Of a stretch of 64,000 bases of DNA, positions 18,433-27,367 are shown one piece after another. Position 1 is the first letter of the stretch, and each line of letters opens with the position of its first letter. The notes beneath the pieces were generated by a model. That model made no database searches. It saw only the letters and a list, made by a program, of their open reading frames with translations, and was not told the origin of the DNA. Made by a program: the position numbers and the translations under genes. Origin of the DNA: Pseudoduganella violaceinigra DSM 15887 (GTDB lineage Bacteria; Pseudomonadota; Gammaproteobacteria; Burkholderiales; Burkholderiaceae_D); NCBI RefSeq assembly GCF_000425385.1, contig NZ_AUDI01000012.1:124001-188000 (forward strand). Reading direction: 5' to 3'.

Positions 18433-19548
18433 ATGTCCCAGCACAACCCAGCCGAACAAAAAGTGCTCAGCGCCGTGCCTGAAGCCGCGCCTGCCGCCAC
18501 CCCACCCAACCGTCGCGTTCTCCTGATCGCCGGCCTGATCGCCCTGGCAGCACTGGGCGCGGGCGGCCGCATGTGGTACCGCGGCCACCATTATGTGGAA
18601 ACCGAAAATGCCTATGTGGCGGGCCACGTGCATCCGGTGTCCGCGCGCATTGCCGGCGTGGTGACCAAGGTGCTGGTGGAAGACAACCAGCTGGTCAAGG
18701 CCGGCGATGTGATCGCCGAGCTCGATCCGTTCGACCAGCAAGTGAAGGTTGAGCAGATCCAGGCGCAGATCGCCAGCGTGCAGCAACAGGTGCTGCAGGC
18801 CGATGCCCAGATCGCCCAGGTGAATGCACAGGCCAGCGCCGCCTCCGCGCAAGTGGCCCAGGCGCAAGCGAACCAGCTGCGCGCAACCCAGGACGCCGAG
18901 CGTTACGGCCAGCTGTATACCAGCCAGATGAAGGCCGTGTCGAAAGCCGAACTGGATGCCGCCAACGCCGCCCGCGCCAGCGCCACCGCCGATGTGGCGG
19001 CGCGCAAGGACAGCGCCGAAGCCGCGAAAGCGCAAATCGGTTCCGCCACCTCCGCCCGCGAAGTGCTGAAGGCGCAAGTCAAAGTGCTGCAGGTGCAGCT
19101 GAAAGACGCGCAGCAGCAGCTGGCCTACAACCGCATCATCGCCCCGGTCGACGGCCGCGTCGGCAAGCGCAGCCTGGAAGTGGGCCAGCGCGTACAGCCG
19201 GGCCAGCAGCTGGTGGCCCTGGTGCAGGACAATGTATGGATTACCGCCAACTTCAAGGAAACCCAGCTTGCCGACATGCGCGTTGGCCAGCACGTGAACC
19301 TGACCATCGACGCCCTGCCGGGCAAAGAGCTGGTGGGCCGCGTAGATTCGTTCTCGCCAGCCTCCGGCGCGCAGTTCGCACTGCTGCCGGCCGATAACGC
19401 CACCGGCAACTTCACCAAGATCGTGCAGCGCGTGCCGGTGAAGATCACCTTCAAGCCGGAAGACCTGAAAGCCTACGAAGGCCGCCTGGTGCCTGGCATG
19501 TCGGCTATCGCTGAAGTCAGCATCAAATCCGACGCGAACGCAAAATGA
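18433..19548 (+). CDS. HlyD/EmrA-family membrane-fusion protein
   Basis: A 371-residue periplasmic adaptor of a tripartite pump. It has a cytoplasmic N terminus, one membrane anchor at about residues 31-50, a biotinyl-lipoyl half-motif (VSARIAGVVTKVLVEDNQLVKAGD), a long coiled-coil hairpin rich in Ala/Gln at about 115-220, and a beta-barrel region at the C terminus. The ATG at 18433 follows AGGGAG. A longer in-frame start at 18349 would lie inside the operator. Its last 4 bp overlap the next gene (ATGA). Confidence 0.93.
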   Translation: MSQHNPAEQKVLSAVPEAAPAATPPNRRVLLIAGLIALAALGAGGRMWYRGHHYVETENAYVAGHVHPVSARIAGVVTKVLVEDNQLVKAGDVIAELDPFDQQVKVEQIQAQIASVQQQVLQADAQIAQVNAQASAASAQVAQAQANQLRATQDAERYGQLYTSQMKAVSKAELDAANAARASATADVAARKDSAEAAKAQIGSATSAREVLKAQVKVLQVQLKDAQQQLAYNRIIAPVDGRVGKRSLEVGQRVQPGQQLVALVQDNVWITANFKETQLADMRVGQHVNLTIDALPGKELVGRVDSFSPASGAQFALLPADNATGNFTKIVQRVPVKITFKPEDLKAYEGRLVPGMSAIAEVSIKSDANAK

Positions 19549-21119
19549 GCGCCCCGATGATGGTGCCTGAAGGACGGGTATCCGGCCGCACCTGGATCGC
19601 GGTGGCGGCCGGCATGCTGGGCGCCTTCATGGCGGTGCTGGATATCCAGATCACCAACTCCTCGCTGCGCGACATCCTCGGTGCGCTGAACGCCACCCAG
19701 GAAGAGGGCTCCTGGATTTCGACCGCCTACCTGGTGGCCGAGATCATCGTGATCCCGCTGACGGCGCTGCTGACGCGCACCTTCGGCATGCGCGCCTACA
19801 TGATGGGCACGACCGCCCTGTTCCTGCTGTTCTCGACCCTGTGCGGCACGGCCTGGAATCTGCAAAGCATGATCCTGTTCCGCATGATGCAGGGCTTTAC
19901 CGGCGGCGCGCTGATCCCGATGGCGATGACGCTGGTGATGGCCAAGCTTCCCGCATCCAAGCGCGCGGTCGGCATGGCGATCTTCGGCCTGACAGCGACG
20001 CTGGCGCCGTCCATGGGACCGACCCTGGGCGGCTACCTGAGCGAAATATATGGCTGGCCGTCGATCTTCTACATCAACTGGGTGCCCGGCATCCTGCTGA
20101 TCGCCGGCGTGGCCTACGGCCTGGATCACGAAGAGCGCAAGCTTAGCGAGTTGTTCCACGCGGACTGGCTGGGCATCGCCTTCATGGCGATGGGCCTGGG
20201 CGGCCTGACCATCTTCCTGGAAGAGGGCAATAGCAAGGATTGGTTCGAATCGGGCTTCATCATCGCTTTTGCGGGCCTGGCGATCGTCGGCTTGCTGGGC
20301 TGGGTGATCACGAGCGCCATGCGCCCGCAACCCTTCGTCAACCTGGGCCTGTTCGCACAGCGTAACTTCCTGGTGGCGTCGGCGCTGGCCGCGGTGATGG
20401 GCATGGGCCTGTACGGTTCATCGTTCCTGCTGCCGCTGTACCTGGGCCAGATCGCCGGCTACTCGCCGATGCAGATCGGCGAAGTGATCATGTGGGCCGG
20501 TCTGCCGCAGCTGTTCATCATGCCGTTTGCGGCCAAGCTGTCGATGAAGGTCGACAACCGCATCCTGTGCTCGATTGGCCTGGGCCTGTTCGGCGTGTCC
20601 TGCATCATGAACGCTTATATGGACGCGACCACCGGCTACGACCAGCTGCTGCTGTCGCAGGTGGTGCGCGCGCTCGGGCAGCCATTCGTGATGCTGACGC
20701 TGTCGAACTTCGCGATGAACGGCATTGCGCCGAAAGACACGGCATCGGCTTCCAGCCTGTTCAACATGATCCGCAACCTGGGCGGCTCGATCGGCATCGC
20801 CCTGCTGGCGACCCAGCTGACGCAGCGCGAACACTTCCACTCGGCCCGCCTGGGCGAGGCAGTGAACGGCTTCTCGGCGGCGACCCAGCTGCGCCTTGAC
20901 CAGTTGACGCAATCGTTCATCGGCAAGGGCTTTGATCCGATCACGGCATCGGACAAGGCGCTGAAGGCGGTGGACAGCATCGTGCGGCGCGAGTCCTTTG
21001 TCATGGCATACAACGACGGCTTTTTGATCGTGGGCGGCATTCTGCTGTCCTGCATCCTGATCCTGTGGCTGTCCGATAAGGTGAAATCCCCATCGGGCGG
21101 CGGCGCTGGTGCGCACTAA
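19545..21119 (+). CDS. DHA2-family drug/proton antiporter (EmrB-like)
   Basis: A 524-residue inner-membrane permease of the 14-TM DHA2 group of the major facilitator superfamily. The N terminus has the conserved FMAVLDIQITNSSL motif, followed by the EEGSWISTAYLVAEI segment typical of EmrB. It works with the adaptor upstream and the outer-membrane channel downstream, and both junctions overlap or nearly touch. The substrate is probably a toxic organic compound or drug, inferred from family only. Confidence 0.95.
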   Translation: MSAPMMVPEGRVSGRTWIAVAAGMLGAFMAVLDIQITNSSLRDILGALNATQEEGSWISTAYLVAEIIVIPLTALLTRTFGMRAYMMGTTALFLLFSTLCGTAWNLQSMILFRMMQGFTGGALIPMAMTLVMAKLPASKRAVGMAIFGLTATLAPSMGPTLGGYLSEIYGWPSIFYINWVPGILLIAGVAYGLDHEERKLSELFHADWLGIAFMAMGLGGLTIFLEEGNSKDWFESGFIIAFAGLAIVGLLGWVITSAMRPQPFVNLGLFAQRNFLVASALAAVMGMGLYGSSFLLPLYLGQIAGYSPMQIGEVIMWAGLPQLFIMPFAAKLSMKVDNRILCSIGLGLFGVSCIMNAYMDATTGYDQLLLSQVVRALGQPFVMLTLSNFAMNGIAPKDTASASSLFNMIRNLGGSIGIALLATQLTQREHFHSARLGEAVNGFSAATQLRLDQLTQSFIGKGFDPITASDKALKAVDSIVRRESFVMAYNDGFLIVGGILLSCILILWLSDKVKSPSGGGAGAH

Positions 21120-21133
21120 TGAGAGAAAAAGAT

Positions 21134-22552
21134 ATGAACATCAAGATGATTGCATTGGCAGTAAGCGCAGCGGCTGTGCTGGCAGGCTGCGGCACCGTCG
21201 GCAACGATTTCAAGGCCCCGGCCGGCGCGCCGGAGCAAGCCTTCCGCCACGCCCCGCAAGGCGCATCCGGCGAAGCGCAACTGCCGGCGCAGTGGTGGAC
21301 CGTGTTCGGCGACGACACGCTGAACCGGCTTGAACACCAGGCCTTGCGCGACAGCCCGACCGTCAAGGCGGCGGCGCAGCGCCTGTTCCAGGCCGAAGCG
21401 CAACTGGGGCTGGTGCGTTCCAGCGAAAAGCCGAATATCACGATCAGCACCGGCGTATCGAATACGCGCAGCTCGGCCAATACCTCGCAAGGTATCGCTC
21501 TGGGCCACCGCTCGATCCATGGCAATAACTACTCGGTAGCCGCCGGCTTCTCGTACGAGCTGGACCTGTTCGGCCGCGTGCGCCGCTCGGTGGAATCGGC
21601 CGACGCGCAAGCACTGGCCGCCAGCCATGACCGCGACGGCGTGCTGCTGCTGCTGTCGTCCCAGATCGCCACCAGCTACTGGCAGCTGCGCGGCCTGGAT
21701 GCTGAAATGGCCATCCTGCGCGGCGCCCTGGCGACCCGCAAGGAAACCGAAGAACTGGTGAACGCCCGCTTCAACGCCGGCCTGTCGAACGAGCTGGACA
21801 CCTCGCGCGCCCGCATCGAACGCGCCAACGCCGAAGCCGACCTGGAAGAGGTGCAACGCCAGCGCAACACGCTGGAGCACGCGCTGGCCGTGCTGGTCGG
21901 CGCATCGCCGTCGAGCACGCAGCTGGAACCGGCCACCGCCACCGAGCTGCCTGCGCCGCCGGCGATTCCTGCCGGCCTGCCGGCCAACCTGCTGGCGCAT
22001 CGTCCGGACCTGGCGTCCAGCGTGGCAAGCGTGCGTGCCGCCAACGCCAACGTCGGTGTGGCGGAAGGCGCCTTCTACCCGTCGATCAGCCTGACCGGCA
22101 ACTTCGGCTATGCCTCGGAAAGCCTGGGCGATATCGGCAAGGGCAGCTCGCGTGCATTCAGCTTCGGCCCGCTGGCCCTGTCGCTGCCGATCTTCGACGG
22201 CGGCCGCAACCAGTCGAACCTGACGGTTGCCAAGGCACGCTACGAAGAAGCCGTGGCCAACCACGAAGGCAAGCTGCTGACAGCATTGCGTGAAGTGGAA
22301 GACGCGCTCTCCGACGTGCAGCAGCGTACGCAGCAGGGCAAGGTACAGGCGACTTCCCGCGAAGCCGCCACCCGCGCCTACGACGTCGCGCGCGCCCGCT
22401 ACGAGCGCGGCATCAGCACCTACCTGGACGTCACCGACGCCCAGCGCAGCGCCCTGGCCGCCGACCGCGCCGCCGTGCAAATCAACACCCAGCGCATGCT
22501 CGCCACAGTCAGCTTCGCCCGCGCCCTCGGTGGCGGCTGGCAAGCACCTTAA
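21134..22552 (+). CDS. NodT-family outer-membrane efflux lipoprotein
   Basis: A 472-residue TolC-like channel. It has a lipoprotein signal peptide with lipobox LAGC (Cys at about residue 19), and two repeats of the outer-membrane-efflux domain with SYELDLFGRVRRSVE and ARYEEAV/ARYERGISTYLDV segments. The start at 21134 is used because of the GAGAGAAAAAG ribosome site. An in-frame ATG at 21119 overlaps the emrB-like stop and would lengthen the signal peptide by five residues. It completes the tripartite pump. Confidence 0.93.
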   Translation: MNIKMIALAVSAAAVLAGCGTVGNDFKAPAGAPEQAFRHAPQGASGEAQLPAQWWTVFGDDTLNRLEHQALRDSPTVKAAAQRLFQAEAQLGLVRSSEKPNITISTGVSNTRSSANTSQGIALGHRSIHGNNYSVAAGFSYELDLFGRVRRSVESADAQALAASHDRDGVLLLLSSQIATSYWQLRGLDAEMAILRGALATRKETEELVNARFNAGLSNELDTSRARIERANAEADLEEVQRQRNTLEHALAVLVGASPSSTQLEPATATELPAPPAIPAGLPANLLAHRPDLASSVASVRAANANVGVAEGAFYPSISLTGNFGYASESLGDIGKGSSRAFSFGPLALSLPIFDGGRNQSNLTVAKARYEEAVANHEGKLLTALREVEDALSDVQQRTQQGKVQATSREAATRAYDVARARYERGISTYLDVTDAQRSALAADRAAVQINTQRMLATVSFARALGGGWQAP

Positions 22553-22563
22553 GCTTCAGGGTT

Positions 22564-23442
22564 TCATTTAAAACGTGACAGCATGAAGTCGATGAAGCTG
22601 GTGAGCTTGGGCGTCTGCTGCCGGTCGCGCGAGTAGAGCAGGTGCATGGGGCGCGGGGCGGGGAGGTAGTCGTCCAGCACCCGCACCAGGCGGCCGGCGG
22701 CGATGTCCTGCGCCAGCACCACTTCGGCTTGCATGACCAGGCCGAAGCCGCTCAGGGCCGCCTGCTTCAAGGCATAGCTATTGTTGGCGCGCAGGCGGCT
22801 GAGCGGGACGTGGCGCCCGTCCCTGTCGCCCTTCAGGCGCCAGCGCGAGCCGGGCGTCCAGCCGCTGAATTCCAGGCATTCGTGCTGCGCCAGGTCGGCC
22901 GGCACCTGCGGTGTGCCGCGCCGCGCCAGGTACGCCGGCGAGCCGCAGATCACCACCCCGTACGGCCTGAGCGGGCGCGCCACCAGCGACGAGTCTTCCA
23001 GCGTGCCGATGCGCACGGCGATGTCGAATCCCTCCTCCACGATATCGATCGCGCGGTCGTTCAGGTTCAGGTCCACGCTGACTTCCGGATATTGCTCCAG
23101 GTAGTCGGCGATCATGGGGCCGAGCCATTCCATGCCGAACGATACGGCGCACGATACCTTCAACACGCCGCGCGGCGCGATGCGCATGGTTTCGGCCAGG
23201 CTTTCCGCTGCATGGATCTGGGCCAGGATGGCGCGGCATTGTTCCACGTATTGGCGGCCGATTTCTGTCAGCGAATGGCGGCGCGTGGTGCGCGTGAGCA
23301 GGGCGGCGCCGAGGCGCTGCTCCAGTTCCCGCACATGCTTGCCGACCATGACGGCCGAAATGCCGAAACGATCGGCGGCGGCGGTAAAGCTGCCCAAGTC
23401 GACGGCGGCGACCAACACTTCCATGCTGCGTAATTTATCCAT
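22564..23442 (-). CDS. LysR-family transcriptional regulator
   Basis: A 292-residue regulator with an N-terminal winged helix-turn-helix (SFTAAADRFGISAVMVGKHVRELEQ within residues 17-45) and a type-2 periplasmic-binding-like effector domain. It converges on the efflux operon with an 11-bp gap and diverges from the SDR pair, the usual LysR arrangement for controlling the divergent genes. An AT-rich near-palindrome (ATTATTTAAATGAT) lies at about 23461 in the shared intergenic region. The inducer is unknown. Confidence 0.93.
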   Translation of the reverse strand: MDKLRSMEVLVAAVDLGSFTAAADRFGISAVMVGKHVRELEQRLGAALLTRTTRRHSLTEIGRQYVEQCRAILAQIHAAESLAETMRIAPRGVLKVSCAVSFGMEWLGPMIADYLEQYPEVSVDLNLNDRAIDIVEEGFDIAVRIGTLEDSSLVARPLRPYGVVICGSPAYLARRGTPQVPADLAQHECLEFSGWTPGSRWRLKGDRDGRHVPLSRLRANNSYALKQAALSGFGLVMQAEVVLAQDIAAGRLVRVLDDYLPAPRPMHLLYSRDRQQTPKLTSFIDFMLSRFK

Positions 23443-23541
23443 TGCGAACTATTGGTTTGTAATTATTTAAATGATAGCGTATTTATTCCTGTGGCGACGG
23501 AGCGCATACTGGCTTCACTTCGCAACCCACAGGAGATTCAA

Positions 23542-24144
23542 ATGAAAAAGATCATCGTTATCGGCGCTTCCGGCACCATCGGCAAAGCCATCGTGGAACA
23601 ACTGGGCCTGCGCCATGAAGTCGTCACCGCCGGCCGCAGCAGCGGCCAGTTCCAGGTGAAGATCGAAGATCCGGCGTCGGTGCAGGCACTGTTCGAACAG
23701 GTGGGCAAGGTTGACGGCGTGGTGGTGGCTGCCGGCGACCTGCATTTCGGCCCCTTGCTGGACATGACCCCCGAGCAGTTCCGCATCGGCCTCGATTCGA
23801 AGCTGATGGGCCAGGTGAATGTGCTGCTGGCGGCGCAGAAGCACCTGCACGAAGGTGGTTCGATCACCCTCACCAGCGGCATTGTCTCCGAGCAGCCGAT
23901 CCGTTTCGGCGCCAACGCCAGTGCCGTCAACCGCGCGGTGGAAGGCCTTGTGCTTGGCGCGGCAATCGAACTGCAGCGCGGCCTGCGCGTGAATGTCATC
24001 AGCCCGGCCTTGCTGGATGAATCGGTGGCGGCCTATGGCCCTTATTTCTACGGCATGGAAACCGTACCGGCGAAGCGCGTGGCATTGGCCTACAGCCGCA
24101 GCGTGGAAGGCGCGGAAACCGGCAAAACCTACCGCGTATGGTAA
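23542..24144 (+). CDS. Short-chain dehydrogenase, copy 1
   Basis: A 200-residue compact SDR. The nucleotide-binding motif is IVIGASGTIGKAI. A catalytic-type Ser is in ITLTSG. No YxxxK motif is obvious: where it would be, the sequence reads NASAVNRAVEG, so the usual catalytic Tyr is missing. The ATG follows AGGAGATTCAA. It overlaps the second copy by one base and is divergent from the LysR gene. Substrate unknown. Confidence 0.85.
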   Translation: MKKIIVIGASGTIGKAIVEQLGLRHEVVTAGRSSGQFQVKIEDPASVQALFEQVGKVDGVVVAAGDLHFGPLLDMTPEQFRIGLDSKLMGQVNVLLAAQKHLHEGGSITLTSGIVSEQPIRFGANASAVNRAVEGLVLGAAIELQRGLRVNVISPALLDESVAAYGPYFYGMETVPAKRVALAYSRSVEGAETGKTYRVW

Positions 24145-24746
24145 TGCGTACGGTCCTGGTAATCGGCGGCAGCGGCACCATCGGCAGGGCCGTGGTACGC
24201 GAGCTGGGCAAGCGTCACCGCGTGGTCACCGCCGGCCGCTCCAGCGGCGACCATCGCGTGGCGATTGAAGATATCGCTTCCGTGCGTGCGCTGTTCGCCA
24301 AGGCGGGCAGGGTGGATGATGTGGTGGTCGCCTGCGGCGCCCTGCATGTCGGGCCGCTGGACGAGATGACGCAGGCGCAGTTCCGTACCGGCCTCGATTC
24401 GAAGCTGATGGGGCAGGTCAATGTGGCGCTGGAGGCCCAGCATCATTTGCCTGACGGCGGGTCGATCACGCTGACCAGCGGCGTGGACGCGCATAACCCC
24501 TTGCGCGGCTGCGTCAACACGGTCGCCGTCAACAATGCGGTCGAAGGCTTCGCCCAGGGCGCGGCGCTGGAGCTGCAGCGCGGCTTGCGCATCAACGTTG
24601 TCAATCCTTCCCTGCTGGAGGAGTCGGCGCAGAAGTTCGAGGCCTTGTTCCATGGCTTCGAACCGGTGTCCTCGGCCCGCGTGGCGCGCGCTTACAGCCG
24701 TTGCGTGGAAGGCGCAGAAAGCGGAAAAACCTACCGCGCCTGGTAA
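24144..24746 (+). CDS. Short-chain dehydrogenase, copy 2 (tandem paralogue)
   Basis: A 200-residue paralogue of the preceding gene, with shared blocks such as FRTGLDSKLMGQVNV and the ending GKTYRAW/GKTYRVW. The nucleotide motif is VIGGSGTIGRAV. It also lacks the catalytic YxxxK, reading NTVAVNNAVEG. It is translationally coupled through TAATG, and an in-frame ATG at 24138 is an alternative start. It arose by tandem duplication, and coexpression suggests a heteromer or related substrates (inference). Confidence 0.85.
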   Translation: MRTVLVIGGSGTIGRAVVRELGKRHRVVTAGRSSGDHRVAIEDIASVRALFAKAGRVDDVVVACGALHVGPLDEMTQAQFRTGLDSKLMGQVNVALEAQHHLPDGGSITLTSGVDAHNPLRGCVNTVAVNNAVEGFAQGAALELQRGLRINVVNPSLLEESAQKFEALFHGFEPVSSARVARAYSRCVEGAESGKTYRAW

Positions 24747-24759
24747 GCCGAGGCATACA

Positions 24760-24797
24760 ATGTGGCCTTCCTTTCAACTGTAGAGAAAAGGCCACAT
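24760..24797 (+). promoter_or_regulatory. Hairpin covering ribosome site and start codon of the 24796 gene
   Basis: Perfect 10-bp arms ATGTGGCCTT (24760-24769) and AAGGCCACAT (24788-24797) with an 18-base loop. The right arm contains the Shine-Dalgarno AAGG and the first two bases of the start codon. A TACAAT at 24756-24761 could instead be a -10 box, which would make this an operator. Confidence 0.5.
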
Positions 24798-26496
24798 GAA
24801 AAACCTTTTGACCCCGCTGGTGCTTGCGATTGCGAGCGCCACTGCCGCTGCGGCGCCGGCCGACGTCGCACAGCTGCAAAAGATGACCAAGCGTTACGCG
24901 CCGGTGCAGCTGAAAGCCGATGCGTCGCAGCTGTCGGCCGGCGACCGCCAGGCGATCAAGAAGCTGATCGAAGCCGCCAAGATCGTCGACACTTTGCAGC
25001 TGCGCCAGCGCTGGTCCGGCAACGAGTCCCTGTACGCCGTGCTGCAGAAGGACAAATCGCCGCTGGGCAAGGCCCGCACCGAATACCTGTGGCTGAACAA
25101 AGGCCCGTGGTCCATCCTCGATGAGCACCAGTCCTTCCTGCCGGAGCAAGTGGCGGGCATCAAGGTGCCGGCCCACAAGCCTGCCGGCGCCAACTTCTAT
25201 CCCGAGGGCGCGACCAAGGAAGAGCTGGAAAGCTGGATGAACGCCCTGCCTGCGGCGCAGAAGCAGGACGCGCAATGGTTCTTCACCACCATCCGCAAGG
25301 GCGATGATGGCAAGTTCAAGATCGTCAAATATTCGGACGAGTACAAGCCCGAATTGGAAAAGCTGGCCAAGCTGCTGAAGGAAGCCTCGGCCGCTACCTC
25401 GAGCGCTTCGCTGAAGAAGTTCCTCGACCTGCGCGCCGATGCTTTCCTCTCCAACGACTACCTGGCGTCCGACTTCGCCTGGATGGACCTGGATTCGCCG
25501 GTCGACGTCACCATCGGCCCGTACGAAACCTATAACGACGAGCTGTTCGGCTACAAGGCCGCCTTCGAGGCGTATGTGAACATTCGCGACGAGAAGGAAA
25601 CCCGCAAGCTGGACTTCTTCGCCAAGCATATGCAGGAGCTGGAAGACAATCTGCCGCTCGACGCCCAGTACCGCAATCCTAAAGTGGGCGCGGTGGCGCC
25701 GATGGTGGTGGTCAACGAAGTGTACGGCGCGGGCGACGGCAATATGGGCGTGCAAACGGCCGCCTACAACCTGCCGAACGATGAGCGCATCATCAGCCAG
25801 CGCGGTTCCAAGCGCGTGATGCTGAAGAACGTGCAGGAAGAAAAGTTCAAGGCGACGCTGACCCCGATCGCCAAGCTGGTGCTGCGTCCCGCCGACCAGA
25901 AGGACCTGGACTTCAATTCCTTCTTCACCCACATCCTGGCGCATGAAATCACGCACGGCCTGGGCCCGCACATTACCAAGGCTGGCGCCAACGAATCGAC
26001 CCCGCGCCAGGACCTGAAGGAGGCCTATTCCACCATCGAGGAAGCGAAAGCCGATATCACCGGCCTGTATGCCCTGATGTACATGATGGAAAAGGGCCAA
26101 CTGGCCGATACCCTGGGCCAGGGCGAGGCGGCGGAACGCAAGCTGCACATCTCCTTCCTGGCATCGGCTTTCCGTACGCTGCACTTCGGCCTGACCGATT
26201 CGCATGCGCGCGGCATGGCGATCCAGGTCAATTACCTGCTGGACAAGGGCGGTTTTGTGTCGCACGGCGACGGTACCTTCTCGGTCGATTTCAAGAAGAT
26301 CAAGCAGGCGGTGATCGATCTTGACCGCGAGTTCCTCACCATCGAGGCGACCGGCGATTACGCGCGCGCCAAGGACATGATGGCGAAGTACGTCGTCATC
26401 CGCCCCGATGTGCAGAAGGCCTTGGACAAGATGAAGACAGTCCCCAATGACATTCGTCCATCTTTCCCGACTGCCAAGTCCTTGCTCGCAAAATAA
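24796..26496 (+). CDS. Secreted zinc hydrolase, M49 (dipeptidyl-peptidase III)-like
   Basis: A 566-residue exported protein with signal peptide MKNLLTPLVLAIASATAAAA. The zinc site reads HEITHG (His383, Glu384, His387), followed about 30 residues later by EEAKAD (Glu415/416). The second motif matches the EECRAE-type motif of M49 peptidases, but the first is a plain HEXXH rather than the M49 HEXXGH. It is probably a periplasmic peptidase or related zinc hydrolase. Its start region lies in a strong hairpin. Confidence 0.8.
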   Translation: MKNLLTPLVLAIASATAAAAPADVAQLQKMTKRYAPVQLKADASQLSAGDRQAIKKLIEAAKIVDTLQLRQRWSGNESLYAVLQKDKSPLGKARTEYLWLNKGPWSILDEHQSFLPEQVAGIKVPAHKPAGANFYPEGATKEELESWMNALPAAQKQDAQWFFTTIRKGDDGKFKIVKYSDEYKPELEKLAKLLKEASAATSSASLKKFLDLRADAFLSNDYLASDFAWMDLDSPVDVTIGPYETYNDELFGYKAAFEAYVNIRDEKETRKLDFFAKHMQELEDNLPLDAQYRNPKVGAVAPMVVVNEVYGAGDGNMGVQTAAYNLPNDERIISQRGSKRVMLKNVQEEKFKATLTPIAKLVLRPADQKDLDFNSFFTHILAHEITHGLGPHITKAGANESTPRQDLKEAYSTIEEAKADITGLYALMYMMEKGQLADTLGQGEAAERKLHISFLASAFRTLHFGLTDSHARGMAIQVNYLLDKGGFVSHGDGTFSVDFKKIKQAVIDLDREFLTIEATGDYARAKDMMAKYVVIRPDVQKALDKMKTVPNDIRPSFPTAKSLLAK

Positions 26497-26537
26497 ACTT
26501 GCCGACTAGCTCAGTCAATATTTTGTAACAGCCCCGA

Positions 26538-26593
26538 AACTCCGGTATTAGCTTGCCGTAAGGCATGTATAGTTGAAGCTAGTTACCGGAGTT
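26538..26593 (+). promoter_or_regulatory. Long hairpin enclosing the ribosome site of the 26598 gene
   Basis: Outer arms AACTCCGGTA (26538-26547) and TACCGGAGTT (26584-26593) pair perfectly. An inner stem TAGCTT/AAGCTA and an apical mini-stem GCC-GTAA-GGC extend it. The only Shine-Dalgarno, CGGAG at 26587-26591, lies in the right arm, 6 bases from the ATG. TATAGT at 26568 could be a -10 box, giving an operator reading instead. Confidence 0.55.
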
Positions 26594-26597
26594 CATC

Positions 26598-27284
26598 ATG
26601 AAGCTGAGCCTGCCAATCCTGCTGTCCTTCTGCGCTGCCTCGGCAGGCGCGGCACAGCTGACCGAAACGGAAACCCGCTGGCTGCAGGCCGGCTCTCCCG
26701 TGCTGGCCTACGCCAAGCAGGAACTCAATCTCCCCATCGATATCGTGGTCCAGCCGCAGGCCGGGCCGAATGACGTGCCGCTGGCCATGGGCTTTGCCGA
26801 TGGCCGCTGCAAGCTGGTGTTTTCCATGCGCGGCAATCCGCAGGCGGAAGAGGTGCTGAACGGTGTACCTGCCGCGCAACAGAAAGTACTGATCGAAGCC
26901 ATGACGGCGCACGAGGTCGGCCATTGCTGGCGCCAGGCGCACGGCAGCTGGCATGCCTTGCCTGCCGGTTTCGTCGAGGGCCCGCAGGAGCAACTCGATA
27001 GTCCCGAATTGCAAGCCTTGTCGAAGGCAATGCGCGACACGCGCCGAGAGGAGGCCTTTTCCGACCTGGTGGCGCTGGCCTGGACGCAACGCGCCAACGC
27101 CGGGCAGTACCGGCAGGTGCATGCCTGGCTGATGCAGGTGCGCCAGCCGGTTGCGCACAGTTCGCACAACACGCGCGCCTGGTTGCAACTTGCAGCCGAT
27201 GGCTCCGTGTTTGATAGCGAACATAATCCCTTCGAACAGGCGCGCGCCCTGTGGGGCAAAGGCTTGCTAAAAGACGAGCAATAA
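26598..27284 (+). CDS. Secreted putative zinc metalloprotease
   Basis: A 228-residue protein with signal peptide MKLSLPILLSFCAASAGAAQ. An HEXXH site is seen in TAHEVGHCWR (His105, Glu106, His109), and a second acidic cluster, RREEAFSDLVAL, could supply the third ligand. Family unknown to me. It follows the M49-like zinc hydrolase with 101 bp between them, and both genes have hairpins over their start sites. Periplasmic location is inferred. Confidence 0.65.
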   Translation: MKLSLPILLSFCAASAGAAQLTETETRWLQAGSPVLAYAKQELNLPIDIVVQPQAGPNDVPLAMGFADGRCKLVFSMRGNPQAEEVLNGVPAAQQKVLIEAMTAHEVGHCWRQAHGSWHALPAGFVEGPQEQLDSPELQALSKAMRDTRREEAFSDLVALAWTQRANAGQYRQVHAWLMQVRQPVAHSSHNTRAWLQLAADGSVFDSEHNPFEQARALWGKGLLKDEQ

Positions 27285-27367
27285 CCCAACTGTGTACGGT
27301 CGCGCACAGAAGTTCGTCCCCGGCAGGCGTTTAATCGCCATGCAAACCATCCTAAAGGGGACTAACC

